A DNA stretch of 64,000 nt from Prunus persica (lineage: Eukaryota; Streptophyta; Magnoliopsida; Rosales; Rosaceae). How positions within the stretch are numbered: the stretch's first letter is position 1; each line of letters begins with the position of its first letter. The notes under the pieces were generated by a model, which ran no database searches, was not told the DNA's origin, and saw only the letters and a program-made list of their open reading frames with translations. Below are positions 23,965 to 34,565 of the stretch, one piece after another. The position numbers and the translations under genes are program-made. The DNA is taken from contig NC_034011.1 in NCBI RefSeq assembly GCF_000346465.2, positions 16,719,213 through 16,783,212 of the forward strand, written 5' to 3'.

Positions 23965-24147
23965 GATCTAGTTTGGGGTTGCTATTGCTTATTGGGTACA
24001 ACTTTGGTACTCAGTCCTTCAATATTTTCAAATAAACATTGAATTCTTCCAAGACACCGGCTATATTGAATTCTTCCAAGCCATGGTGTCTTGGGATGGT
24101 CTGATATTTGAAATGGTATCTTCTAACATCTGTCCCCAATTGCATAT
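23965..24147. other. Short unassigned spacer
   Basis: Sequence between the CACTA-like element and the solo LTR. Nothing recognisable. Confidence 0.4.
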
Positions 24148-24352
24148 TGTTGATGCTCCGACACTTTTGGGCTCAATTTAGTGATGATGTCATCTTCGAT
24201 TTCGCATGATCTTCAGCAAAGCGATTGATTTGCAAGACAAAGAATGCTTGTGGTACCGGCCAAAGGTTCTCCGATGCTTAGATTAGAATAAGTATTGAGT
24301 GAATAGTGATCTGGACAGAGTATTGATTGATTCGTCAAATATGGTGTAAACA
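24148..24352 (-). mobile_element. Solo Tat LTR, 205 bp
   Basis: It begins TGTTGATGCTCC and ends ATGGTGTAAACA, as the Tat LTRs at 4274 and 13517 do. It shares 'ggctctccgatgctta'-type text with that family. A perfect 5-bp duplication CATAT flanks it (24143-24147 and 24353-24357). It lacks the TATA-bearing part, like the deleted LTR at 13517-13769. A solo LTR is the expected product of recombination between the two LTRs of one element. Confidence 0.88.
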
Positions 24353-24658
24353 CATATGAATACTAGTTTTAAAATTCATTATTATAATATTGATTCCTTT
24401 CCTATCCAATAGTGCCGAATTTTGATTTTGATTTCTTGGGAGGGTATGGAATCACTTTCACCACTAATAAAATCCTCAAACAAATATATTCAACAATTCC
24501 GCCTTTTGTACCAGAAATAGTAATCAATATTTCTGCAGATTAATTTTTTGAGAGGATCACCAACTGGACTACTAAGAAAATAAATTCATGTACAGGGGTG
24601 ACAGCCTGGAGCAAGCACAAACTCTTCTGGCTGGCCTTCTGGAACCCTCTATCCTCTC

Positions 24659-24665
24659 TATAAAT
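24659..24665 (+). promoter_or_regulatory. TATA box, exon-1 duplicate A
   Basis: TATAAAT in 'ctctataaattgatccaacc'. The same context occurs at 30708-30714 upstream of the paralogous exon. Confidence 0.45.
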
Positions 24666-24770
24666 TGATCCAACCCTGAGGTGGTTTATGCACATTAAAA
24701 AACTCTTACACTTTGTGTCGGGATTCATTAGGGATTTTAGCTTCTAATGATTAAGGAGATGGTAATTGGG

Positions 24771-24874
24771 ATGTGTAGAGTAGCTCCAGAAATCCTAGAT
24801 GAAGATGAAGACGATACTGATAAAGAACCTGACGTTCCCAAGCATCAATCGAATTGGCGATTCACCAGAATCAG
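24771..24874 (+). CDS. Candidate first exon, duplicate A (unknown gene)
   Basis: ATG at 24771 opens an acidic peptide MCRVAPEILDEDEDDTDKEP and continues to a donor-like 'tcaggtatc'. A diverged copy with the same start and acidic run is at 30787-30892 (MCRVASEILGGEDEEESN). Downstream intron-like sequence also matches ('tcttcaatctgtgcttt'). Shared promoter, start and donor suggest a duplicated gene head, but no later exon was found and the two exon lengths differ by 2 bases. It may be a pseudogene or a non-coding transcript. Confidence 0.35.
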
Positions 24875-25745
24875 GTATCTTTAACCTAAACGGCCCTCTC
24901 AGCATTTCGTCACTTGTATACCTTTCTTCAATCTGTGCTTTTAGGGTTTGGTTCATTTCTATCTATTTTTTTATTTTCTTTTGTCTGGTAGAGTAGATAG
25001 ACCTGATGATATTGTATTACTAGATCTGATTAACAAAAATCTCGAAAATGTTTTAGACAGTGTGTGACATTTAAATTAATGTTTTACAAAACATGCCAGG
25101 TATCTTGTTTTGTTGGGGTTCAAGTTTCTGGATTTTAAAACTCATATGCTTATGCTTGAAAGTCCAAAATATCTTAATTAGCGCGGCTATTAGATGAATT
25201 TTGGTTTCAAAATTGTTTAAAATTCTACATATACCTTAGAATTAATAGTACATAGGCCAAGGCCATCTCGGTCCTTTTTTTTGTTTTGTTTTGTTTTTTT
25301 TCTTGTTTGCTTTTTTCCTAAACAATGAGTGGGGATGGCTACCTGTGTGAAAGGCATTTTCGGCTTCATACTTGGTTGTGTACCATTCCACAACACTTTA
25401 ACCTATATAGAGAAATAAGGAATGAGTCAAATTTTTGCAGTATAACACAAAATTAAGGGGCTGGGAATAATTTATTTTTTAAAAAAAAGAACAATTTAAA
25501 CCAAAATTTAAAGAATTAATTCAAAAATAATATTCAAATGGAATCATTTCACATTTATTAAACTTTACTTGAAAAATTATGATTAACCAAAAAAAGAACT
25601 TCAAAGGTACAGAAAAAATTCAAAAGAAATCCACACACGCACAAGCAGATACAGAAGGAAGATAACTCCAAAAACCTAACCATTCACAAAGCAAAAAATA
25701 AAAAGCAGGTAGCCCATTGTTTCTCGAAACCGTTCTAAAACCCTC
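24875..25745. other. Non-coding flank
   Basis: Intron-like and AT-rich sequence after duplicate A, leading to the promoter of duplicate B. No gene is visible. Confidence 0.4.
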
Positions 25746-25750
25746 TTTCC

Positions 25751-26101
25751 TGTTGAAATATAAGTGATGAGCTGATGAGAGTTTGATAAAGTCCCTAAGC
25801 TGAAATGGTGTATTCACTTAGTCTCTAAAATAGGCAAGTGTGAGGCGTCAGTTAGTGTTAAGTGGCTATAGCCACGTGTAAAGATCTTAGAAGGCAGTTT
25901 TGGATGTAAGGCTGTGATTCTCAAGTGATGTAAGAGAATCCAGCTATTTCTCTAACGGGCATATAGCACACACTGTGCTTGCCCGAAAGTTTCAGAATAT
26001 ACAATACAAAAAATACAGAAGTTTTGTTTTTAGCTAAGCTCTCAGTTTTCTCTTGCATACTGTTTTCTCTTCTTCTCCAAAACCTATACAAAACTCTAAC
26101 A
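25751..26101 (+). repeat. 5' LTR of the young copia element
   Basis: 351 bp, TGTTGAAATATAAG...CTCTAACA. Apparently identical to 30348-30698. Confidence 0.95.
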
Positions 26102-26117
26102 TGGCCTCAGAGCCAGG
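26102..26117 (+). other. Primer binding site, initiator Met tRNA type
   Basis: TGGCCTCAGAGCCAGG directly after the 5' LTR. Most plant copia elements have TGGTATCAGAGC here; two bases differ (CC for TA). Confidence 0.8.
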
Positions 26118-26219
26118 TTGGGTCTCTTGATCTGGGCGTAAAACTGTGAAGGTCACTGAGCTCAATCGAAGCTCAGCTGAACATCTGAGAAGAGAAGCTG
26201 CTGTGATTCAGACCAAACG

Positions 26220-28842
26220 ATGGCTGGATCTGGAAGTTCAGACGTACGAACTCCAATCTTTTCCGGTGAGAACTACGAGTTCTGGAGGATCAAGATGGTG
26301 ACAATCTTCAAATCGCTTGGGCTGTGGAGTTTGGTAGAAAAGGGGATTCCAGTCTCTGATTCGAAGATGAAGACCAAGAAAGTTGAAGAATCATCGGAGG
26401 AAGAAGCTGAAGCAGAGATGTGTGCTGTGCTCATGAAGGATGCAAAGGCACTGGGCATCATACAAAACGCTGTCTCTGACCAGATCTTCCCTCGGATTGC
26501 AAATGCCGATTCAGCAAAAATGGCTTGGACTCTGCTCTACAGTGAATATCATGGAGGTGATCAGGTTAGATCTGTAAAGCTTCAGAATCTTAGACGAGAA
26601 TTTGAGTATATGAGGATGCGTGAAGGTGAACAACTTTCTGCATATCTTACTCGATTAAATGAATTGATAAATCAAATGAAAACATTTGGAGAGGTGTTAT
26701 CAAACGAGAGGCTGGTTCAAAAGGTGTTAATCAGTCTTAGTAGAGTTTATGATCCCATCTGTTTGGTGATTGAAAATACAAAGAGTTTGGAGACCATTGA
26801 ATTGCAGGAGGTTGTTGCAATATTGAAAAGTCAAGAGCAACGTTTTGACATGCATAATGTGGACATAGCTGAGAAAGCATTTGGTTCTTTCTCAATCGAT
26901 CAAAAGGGGCAGAACAAGAATAATGCTCAGTCTGGTACTGCCAAGTCTCAGAAGAGTTGGAAGCCTAACAACAAACCATGGGAGTCTAGACAGAAGCCAC
27001 AGCAAGCTGGCGCTGGACAGACTTCAAATGGAGCACATTCTGTGCAGCAAGATAGGGTGAAGCCTCAATGCAAGGTCTGCTCTAAATTTCACTATGGAGA
27101 ATGCAGATATAAGGGTCAATCCAAGTGCTATAAGTGTGATAGATTTGGACATTGGGCCAGAGACTGCACTGCAAACAAAGGAGGACAGAAAGCAAATAAT
27201 GCAAGCCAAGTAGAAGTAAGAGGGAATCTGTTTTTTGCAAACTGTGCAATTTCAGACAAGGGTGAAAATGGAGAATGGTATGTAGACAGTGGCTGCAGTA
27301 ACCACATGACTGGGAAGAAGGAGCTGTTAATTGACATAAACTCAAAAGTCACAGGCAAGGTGCAAATGCCAACAGGGGAGCTTGTAAGTATAGCCGGCAT
27401 GGGCACTTTGGTGCTTGACACAAACTCTGGTGCAAAGTATATCAGAGAGGTCATGTATCTGCCTGGTTTGAGAGAAAATCTCTTGAGTGTGGGCCAAATG
27501 GATGAACATGGTTATCATTTGGTATTTGGGAGCAGCATGTGCAGCATCTATGATAGTTCTTCTCTTGAGAACCTTGTTATGAAGGTGGAAATGAGAAAGA
27601 ATAGATGTTATCCACTATCATTACCCTCAAATGATTTTGTTGCACTAAGAGCTGGTGTAGTCAACTCTACTTGGGTTTGGCATAAAAGAATGGGGCATTT
27701 ACACTTGAAAGGCCTAAACCAACTCAAGGAAAAGGAGATGGTACATGGGCTGCCACATTTGGAAACTGTAAATGAAGTGTGTGAAGGCTGCCAATTAGGA
27801 AAACAACACAGAGAGTGGTTTCCTAAAGATCAAGCATGGAGAACTAGTACACCTCTTGAACTTATTCACATGGACTTGTGTGGACCAATGCAAAATGAAT
27901 CTCTAGGAGGTAACAAATATTTCATGTTACTCATAGATGATTTTACAAGGATGATTTGGGTCTACTTCTTGAGATACAAGTCGGATGCACTAAATTGTTT
28001 TCGAAAATTCAAGTCTATGGTGGAGTTGCAAAGTGGTTACAAAGTGAAATGTGTTCGAAGTGATAGAGGTGGTGAGTTCACTTCTAGTGAATTCAATAAA
28101 CTATGTGAAGATGCAGGGATTCAAAGACAATTCTCCATGGCTTACACACCCCAGCAAAATGGAGTGGTAGAGAGGAAAAATAGGACTGTGGTAGAGATGG
28201 CTAAGGCTATGTTGCATGAGAAGGAGCTGCCCTATTATCTATTGGCAGAAGCTGTCCACACAGCAGTGTACATCTTGAATAGATGTCCTACCAAGGCTCT
28301 TAGGGACAAGACTCCTTTTGAGGCCTATAGCACCAGAAAACCAGGTGTTGCTCATTTAAAAGTGTTTGGCAGTGTGTGTTTTGTGCATAAACCAGAGGAG
28401 AATAGACAGAAATTGGATGCCAAAAGCACAAGGGGAGTTTTTGTTGGATATGCAACATGTGAGAAGGGCTATAGAGTGTTTGATCCTATCACTAGAAAAC
28501 TACTCTTATCAAGGGATGTTGTATTTGATGAAGAAACAAGCTGGAATTGGAAGGAAGTGTCTGACAATTCTGTGGTTATGATGAACTTTGAGGAGCAGCC
28601 TAGAAATTCTCAAGTGGATTCGTTTGAGACACCTATAGGGCCTCAAAATTCTGGTTTCACTGCTGGAAACTCAGCAGCTTCCTATGGAGAATCAAGCAAG
28701 GAAAGCAGTAGGTTGGATGATACTCAGACCTTCGATCATACACCATTGAAATGGAGGAAGTTGGATGACATTTTGGCACAATGCAACCTATGCACAATGG
28801 AGCCTGAGAAGTTTGAAGAAGCTGTGAAGGAGGAATCATGGC
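26220..28842 (+). CDS. Copia gag-pol polyprotein, part before the gap
   Basis: An open frame of 874 codons before the N run. Residues 1 to about 300 are gag (FSGENYEFWRIKM at the start). A zinc knuckle CYKCDRFGHWARDC is at 303-316. The protease motif WYVDSGCSNHMTG has its Asp at 356. The integrase zinc region has HKRMGH (His 488 and 493) and CEGC (Cys 521 and 524). The catalytic core has Asp 552, Asp 615 and Glu 651, the D,D35E spacing of retroviral-type integrases. The last residues, EKFEEAVKEESW, are the usual entry to copia reverse transcriptase. The start is the first ATG after the primer site and gives a normal gag N-terminus. All key residues are present, so it could be functional. Confidence 0.95.
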
Positions 28843-29559
28843 NNNNNNNNNNNNNNNNNNNNNNNNNNNNNNNNNNNNNNNNNNNNNNNNNNNNNNNNNN
28901 NNNNNNNNNNNNNNNNNNNNNNNNNNNNNNNNNNNNNNNNNNNNNNNNNNNNNNNNNNNNNNNNNNNNNNNNNNNNNNNNNNNNNNNNNNNNNNNNNNNN
29001 NNNNNNNNNNNNNNNNNNNNNNNNNNNNNNNNNNNNNNNNNNNNNNNNNNNNNNNNNNNNNNNNNNNNNNNNNNNNNNNNNNNNNNNNNNNNNNNNNNNN
29101 NNNNNNNNNNNNNNNNNNNNNNNNNNNNNNNNNNNNNNNNNNNNNNNNNNNNNNNNNNNNNNNNNNNNNNNNNNNNNNNNNNNNNNNNNNNNNNNNNNNN
29201 NNNNNNNNNNNNNNNNNNNNNNNNNNNNNNNNNNNNNNNNNNNNNNNNNNNNNNNNNNNNNNNNNNNNNNNNNNNNNNNNNNNNNNNNNNNNNNNNNNNN
29301 NNNNNNNNNNNNNNNNNNNNNNNNNNNNNNNNNNNNNNNNNNNNNNNNNNNNNNNNNNNNNNNNNNNNNNNNNNNNNNNNNNNNNNNNNNNNNNNNNNNN
29401 NNNNNNNNNNNNNNNNNNNNNNNNNNNNNNNNNNNNNNNNNNNNNNNNNNNNNNNNNNNNNNNNNNNNNNNNNNNNNNNNNNNNNNNNNNNNNNNNNNNN
29501 NNNNNNNNNNNNNNNNNNNNNNNNNNNNNNNNNNNNNNNNNNNNNNNNNNNNNNNNNNN
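28843..29559. other. Assembly gap (717 N)
   Basis: Covers most of the copia reverse transcriptase. Its size, equal to 239 codons, is close to what is expected to be missing. The frame after the gap is offset by one from the frame before it, so the gap length is probably not exact and the frame break should not be read as a mutation. Confidence 0.98.
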
Positions 29560-30360
29560 ACAACTCTGTTGAGCAGATTTGGCTTGATTGAGTGTAAGCC
29601 GGTTTCTATTCCACTAGTCACCTCAGAGAAGCTAAGTAAAGATGATGGGAGTGGCTTGGCAAGTGAAGAACACTACAGAAGGATTGTTGGAAGTCTGCTG
29701 TACCTCACAGCTACCAGACCCGACATTATGTTTGCAGCTAGTTTGCTAGCAAGGTTCATGCATTGTCCCACTAGCAAACATTTTGGAACAGCAAAACGTG
29801 TTCTTAGATATGTGAAAGGGACTCTAGATTATGGTCTGGAGTATGTGAAAGGAAAAGGGCCAGTTCTAATTGGCTATTGTGACAGTGATTGGAGTGGTTC
29901 AGTGGATGATAGCAAGAGCACTTCTGGATATGCTTTTTCTTTTAGTAGTGGAGTGTTTGCTTGGGCCTCAGTCAAGCAAAATTGTGTTGCACTCTCCACT
30001 GCAGAAGCGGAGTACATCAGTGCATCTGAAGCAACAACACAAGCTATTTGGTTGAGGTTTGTCCTAGAAGATTTTGGAGAGCTTCAAGCAGAAGCAACTC
30101 CTCTACACTGTGACAACATTTCAGCCATTGCCATTACAAGGAATCCTGTGTTTCACCAGAAAACAAAACATATCGATCGGAGGTATCATTTTATTAAAGA
30201 TGCTTTGCAAGAAGGAACTGTGGATCTGATTTATTGTCCCACAAATGAGCAACTAGCAGACATTTTTACTAAGGCATTGGCTAAGGATCGTTTCTGCTAT
30301 CTCAGAGAGAAACTTGGTGTGAAATCAGCTCACAACTTAAAGGGGAGTGTTGAAATATAA
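29560..30360 (+). CDS. Copia polyprotein, part after the gap (RT end and RNase H)
   Basis: Open from the end of the gap to TAA at 30358-30360, inside the 3' LTR. It begins with the end of the reverse transcriptase (RFGLIECKPV, then YRRIVGSLLYLTATRPDI). RNase H follows with YCDSDWSGS, ALSTAEAEYISASEA, HCDNISAIAI and KHIDRRYHFI. The C-terminus is NLKGSVEI. With 26220-28842 it forms one polyprotein interrupted only by missing sequence. Ending a few codons inside the LTR is common in copia elements. Confidence 0.93.
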   Translation, partial: TTLLSRFGLIECKPVSIPLVTSEKLSKDDGSGLASEEHYRRIVGSLLYLTATRPDIMFAASLLARFMHCPTSKHFGTAKRVLRYVKGTLDYGLEYVKGKGPVLIGYCDSDWSGSVDDSKSTSGYAFSFSSGVFAWASVKQNCVALSTAEAEYISASEATTQAIWLRFVLEDFGELQAEATPLHCDNISAIAITRNPVFHQKTKHIDRRYHFIKDALQEGTVDLIYCPTNEQLADIFTKALAKDRFCYLREKLGVKSAHNLKGSVEI

Positions 30361-30698
30361 GTGATGAGCTGATGAGAGTTTGATAAAGTCCCTAAGCTGA
30401 AATGGTGTATTCACTTAGTCTCTAAAATAGGCAAGTGTGAGGCGTCAGTTAGTGTTAAGTGGCTATAGCCACGTGTAAAGATCTTAGAAGGCAGTTTTGG
30501 ATGTAAGGCTGTGATTCTCAAGTGATGTAAGAGAATCCAGCTATTTCTCTAACGGGCATATAGCACACACTGTGCTTGCCCGAAAGTTTCAGAATATACA
30601 ATACAAAAAATACAGAAGTTTTGTTTTTAGCTAAGCTCTCAGTTTTCTCTTGCATACTGTTTTCTCTTCTTCTCCAAAACCTATACAAAACTCTAACA
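30348..30698 (+). repeat. 3' LTR of the young copia element
   Basis: 351 bp, apparently identical to the 5' LTR at 25751-26101, followed by the TTTCC duplication. Confidence 0.95.
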
Positions 30699-30707
30699 TT
30701 TCCTACC

Positions 30708-30714
30708 TATAAAT
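30708..30714 (+). promoter_or_regulatory. TATA box, exon-1 duplicate B, next to copia insertion
   Basis: TATAAAT in 'cctataaatttatccaacc', matching 24659-24665. The copia target duplication ends 4 bases before it (30703). Confidence 0.45.
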
Positions 30715-30786
30715 TTATCCAACCTTGATGTTTCTGCATAAACAAAAACTCTTCAGCCCTTGCTTGCGAGTGACTTGGTAATTAGG

Positions 30787-30892
30787 ATGTGTAGGGTAGC
30801 TTCAGAAATCCTAGGTGGTGAAGATGAAGAGGAAAGCAATGCTGATGATGAACCCGACTGTTTTCATAAATCGAATGTGTCATTCACCAGAG
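30787..30892 (+). CDS. Candidate first exon, duplicate B (unknown gene)
   Basis: ATG at 30787 opens MCRVASEILGGEDEEESNAD and ends at 'accagag' before the donor gtatat. It is a paralogue of 24771-24874. It lies directly downstream of the 3' LTR of the young copia element, so its original upstream control region is now about 5 kb away. No further exon was identified. Confidence 0.35.
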
Positions 30893-32467
30893 GTATATAC
30901 ACTTATATATAGATAAACACTGGACGCCCTTTTAAGCATTTCTTCATCCCCTTCTTCAATCTGTGCTTTTTGTCCCAATCAAGCTGGTGTTGTTAGAGGC
31001 TGACTTCCAATGTTGGGACTGCTGAGAGTATTTTTCCTTAATTATATTGAAAAGTTAAGGGACACAGTATGAGTACAAGGAATTGAGTTACTACTCCTTA
31101 TTACTAATTAATTGGTTTTAAAGTGGAACCTCAACTCAACTTTATAATATTATAGCAGAAACGATAATCAACCCCTTTTTTGTCAATAGTATTATACTAA
31201 TTTTCATATGTCATGACAAATTTGGATTAATATGACTAATTTGGCAGAAGAAGGATGCCTATTTGTCTTGTTAAAGTAATCTTAAAATAATATATACCCA
31301 GTTGACATCATCTTTTTGTAACCCAATTGTATTCCAAATCTAAAGCAAAAGGTTGCTGTTTGTACAAGAATTTGTACTTGTTGGCTAAATTCTTTATTCT
31401 AGGTAAAATACATGGTTTAGAGGCCAAATCATGAAATATACAATTTCGCCCAACGTTATACAGAGGTTGGAGACCATTTTCAGTAAGGAAAATTGGTGTG
31501 AGACGTGTGTGACAAGGGCATCATGGTGTGCATGCAAATTTTTGATATTCTTTTTGTAAGAAAGAATATTAAAATAAAGGAAAGATGAGGATTTTGGAGG
31601 AAGCACACGAAGTGTTACACCAAAGGAGAAGGTAAAGTGTAGAAAAGGCAAGTGGAGGATGATAAAAGAATGATTAAACAAAGGGAAAAGAAGGAAAGAG
31701 ATGGAAATAAGAAAATACATGATGTGATAATTTATGTCATCATTGTATATTAACAAATGAAATAAAGCATGCAAGTGGTTACAAGTTCAAAAATTTGTCC
31801 AATTTATGGCCAAAATATTCTCTCCCTTCACAACTTTTTGACTAAATTCAGTAACATTCACGATTATTTCATCTAAAAACAGGCTGGACATGTACTATTT
31901 AATGTCCACGAGGCAGAATAGTCAAGAGGGTTGGGGACTCAACGGTAAATCGCAGTTCTGCATGGCCTCAAAGGTCTTTTACCTATCCCAATCAATTTTA
32001 AAAGTCATGGTTGAGAGTCATTTAAGGATATCAATTGACAAGGAGCCAAAAATATATATTTGGTTGTTAATTTTTATCATATTTCGGCATTGAGGAGGAG
32101 TAATCGAAGCTGGAAGGGGTTTTCTTTATCACACTTATCTGTTAGTGGCGAGTGGAGAATGCTTTCTAATTGTTATTCTTCAAATATCTAATGACCATCA
32201 TCATATTTCCCTATCTATTGCAATTTAAGTAAAAAGGAAGAAGAGATAAAAGGTGGAGGACCATCCACAAATATTGACAATGCGTGTGAGAATGAAAAGT
32301 TGGTGGAGAAGAGTTAACCAAAGAATGCAATAAACAAATATTATTTCATCAAAGTGATGAAGCAATGTTTGTACAATTGCTTTTGCATGAGCCGAAAGTT
32401 ACATGCAATCATCCAATCAATAGATTAGACAATATTTCTTTATTGAAAGAACCAAGTGCATGGACAG
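30893..32467. other. Non-coding stretch with an LTR relic
   Basis: No gene supported. At about 31020-31140 the text 'tgctgagagtattttt ... gttaagggacac ... ggttttaaagtggaacctcaac' is a diverged copy of the 116-bp TRIM LTR at 33936-34051, probably an old solo LTR. The rest is AT-rich. Confidence 0.5.
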
Positions 32468-32741
32468 CCAAGAGAAGGAGCATTTTTGCTCACCACTTTA
32501 ACTCAATGTGTATCCTCACCACCCTTCTTATAACTGGACACTTGTCCATACTTTTAACCATAGTTAACTCTCTGATTTTAAATCTTTTAAGTATTTAAAA
32601 TTAAAAATCAAAGTAAAATAATAATTAAATAAGATTATTAAAAAAAAAACTAAAAAAAAAAACTCTCTCTTATTCTTTCTCCCCCATTCCCGACGAGACC
32701 TACCCCCACCAGCTGTTGAGAGTGTTTGTTCCACTTTTCTT

Positions 32742-33763
32742 GTGAAGGAACTTCAGACCGGGGCAACAGTGCTCAAGGGACAAACTAAAGATGGTGTATA
32801 TGAGTGGCCAACCTCCTCCCCTTTGATTGCCTTCTCCGCCACAAAGACCACATCTTCCGACTGGCACCATCGCTTAGGACATCCTGCTTTTCCCATTCTC
32901 AAACATATTGTTTCCAGCAATTCCTTAGGCGTATCTTCCTCTCTGTCATCTGATTTTTCATGTAATGCTTGTCTTTGCAATAAAAGCCACAAATTGCCTT
33001 TCTCCACCTCTACAATTGTCTCTACTCAACCTCTTGAAATTATATTCTCCGATGTCTGGACATCTCCAATTTACTCACATAACGGCTTTAAATATTATGT
33101 AATCTTCATTGATCATTTCACTAAATATATCTGGTTTTACCCACTCAAAAACAAATCTGATGTCAAAGAAGTCTTCATAAGATTCAAAGCCATTGTAGAG
33201 AAACACTTCCATTCAACCATCAAAACACTTTATTCTGACAATGGTGGTGAGTACATTTCCCTATCTAATTTTCTTTCCACCAATGGTATCTCTCATCTCA
33301 CCACTCCCCCTCATACACCTGAACACAATGGTTACTCCGAAAGAAGGCACCTTCACATTGTCGAAACCAGTCTTGCCCTTCTCACTCATGCTTCTTTACC
33401 AATCTCTTACTGGACTTATGCCTTTGCCACAGCCGTCTACCTCATCAATAGAATGCCCACTCCCACCTTAAATCTCTCCTCCCCTTACCACAAAATCTTT
33501 CAGATAGCCCCAAACTACTCGAAATTAAAGGTTTTTGGTTGCTTATGCTACCCTTGGCTCAAACCTTACACTTCCCACAAACTAGAACCACGGTCCAAGC
33601 CGTGTGTTTTCCTTGGGTACTCTCTCACTCAAAGTGCATACTATTGCCTTGATCCTTCAACCTCAAGAATTTATGTCTCAAGACATGTCAAATTTGTTGA
33701 ATCGCAGTTTCCCTACTCTTCACTGTCTGGTCCGCCCTCTACTCATCATCCCAATCCCATTGC
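32742..33763 (+). pseudogene. Captured copia integrase fragment
   Basis: Open frame containing WHHRLGHPAFPILKHI (zinc region), CNACLCNKSHKLPF, FSDVWTSPIYSHNGFKYYVI (first catalytic Asp), YSDNGGEYISL (second Asp), HTPEHNGYSERRH (Glu) and the downstream GCLCYPWLKPYTSHKLEPRS. It begins just before the zinc region and stops after the integrase C-terminal part; gag, protease and reverse transcriptase are absent. The frame runs on artificially into LTR sequence (NWSWGGTSTS). It differs in sequence from the copia element at 25751-30698. Confidence 0.88.
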
Positions 33764-33799
33764 CAATTGGTCTTGGGGTGGAACCTCAACTTCCTTCAT

Positions 33800-33811
33800 G
33801 GTATCAGAGCA
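33800..33811 (+). other. Primer binding site of the TRIM-like element
   Basis: TGGTATCAGAGC, the exact complement of the 3' end of plant initiator Met tRNA, directly after LTR end ...CTTCCTTCA. Confidence 0.85.
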
Positions 33812-33935
33812 AGGCTTCACGTGTTGGGCCCAACGGCCACACGTGTTGGGCCCAACGGCCACACGTGCTCCCACGTCACCCAATATGTGTTGTCCACGTG
33901 ATAGGCTTGAAAGTTCGCCACACGTGCGGGGGCGT

Positions 33936-34051
33936 GTTGAGAGTGTTTGTCCCACATTGAAATGTTAAGGGACGTAGCCTGGGTTTATAAGGAGTTGAGC
34001 TACTCCCCCCCATAGCCAATTGGTTTTGGGGTGGAACCTCAACTTCCTTCA
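33936..34051 (+). repeat. 3' LTR of the TRIM-like element (116 bp)
   Basis: TGTTGAGAGTGTTTGTCCCAC to CTTCCTTCA, followed by the CCAGC target duplication. Includes a TATA-like 'gtttataagg'. Confidence 0.85.
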
Positions 34052-34199
34052 CCAGCAACCCCAGCCATCTCCCCCACATCGTTCAACCTCAACCATGCAC
34101 CTCACCACAACAACCACCCACACCGACAAGACTCGATAGGGGTTCGTCAACGACGCAGTGACTGGATTCGTCAGAGAAGAACCATCGGGAGACCCTATC

Positions 34200-34565
34200 G
34201 GACCAAATTCAAAGGGTCAACGAACAACTGGCATTCAACTTGGTCTTATTGGAGTCGAAGCAAGCGGGGGGTTGTTCTTGAGAGGGAAAAGGAAGAGCCT
34301 AAGCCTTGCCGGCTTAGCAAAAAGAGAGATAGTGTCGGTCGTACTCGATGATCATGTAGTTGAGGTCCTTGTCGTTGGTGACGGAGATGAAGGCGTCGAG
34401 ATCTTCGCCAGGGACCTGGTACTTAAAGCAAACGACATTGTTCAAGGTGTCACAGAATGAGGCAACTTGGAAGCGGAAGCGGAGAGCTTAATGTTGCGAT
34501 CTACGATGCTGATTTTGGTGTCGTCGCTGACGTATACGAGCTAGTGGTCGTACAGGCAAGGCTGG
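34200..34565 (-). pseudogene. PB1-domain protein fragment, frameshifted
   Basis: Minus-strand reading gives VYVSDDTKISIVDRNIKLSA, then after a frameshift CDTLNNVVCFKYQVPGEDLD followed by AFISVTNDKDLNYMIIEYDR, then after another shift AKPARLRLFLFPLKN. This is a PB1 domain of the plant type (basic start, acidic GEDLDA(F/L)ISVT block, EYDR, RLRLFLFP end). PB1 domains mediate protein dimerisation. At least two frameshifts and an in-frame stop make it non-functional. It sits inside the inverted ends of a Mutator-like element and was probably captured from a host gene. Confidence 0.85.

Larger units (their letters stand above)
25751..30698 (+). mobile_element. Young Ty1/copia LTR retrotransposon
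   Basis: LTRs of 351 bp at 25751-26101 and 30348-30698 appear identical base for base by eye. The target duplication TTTCC is perfect (25746-25750 and 30699-30703). A primer site follows the 5' LTR at 26102 (TGGCCTCAGAGCCAGG), matching the complement of plant initiator Met tRNA except at two bases. A polypurine tract AAAGGGGAG precedes the 3' LTR. Gene order is gag, protease, integrase, reverse transcriptase, RNase H, which is copia. A run of N (28843-29559) replaces most of the reverse transcriptase. No stop or frameshift is seen in the sequenced coding parts. Confidence 0.96.
32714..34051 (+). mobile_element. TRIM-like retroelement with copia integrase inside its 5' LTR
   Basis: A perfect CCAGC duplication flanks it (32709-32713 and 34052-34056). 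The 3' LTR (33936-34051) is only 116 bp, TGTTGAGAGTGTTTG...CTTCCTTCA. The 5' LTR starts the same at 32714 but after about 21 bp jumps into copia pol, returning to LTR sequence at about 33764 (CCAATTGGTCTTGGGGTGG). It then ends normally and is followed by a primer site TGGTATCAGAGC at 33800. A short GC-rich interior and a polypurine-like GCGGGGGCG lead to the 3' LTR. Very short LTRs and a tiny interior fit the TRIM class. Confidence 0.8.

Noticed and set aside
29560..29591. Frameshift mutation in the copia polyprotein
   Set aside because: The frame change coincides with a gap of uncertain length, so it cannot be called a mutation.
28736..29621. Minus- and plus-strand ORFs across the N run
   Set aside because: They consist almost entirely of unknown bases.
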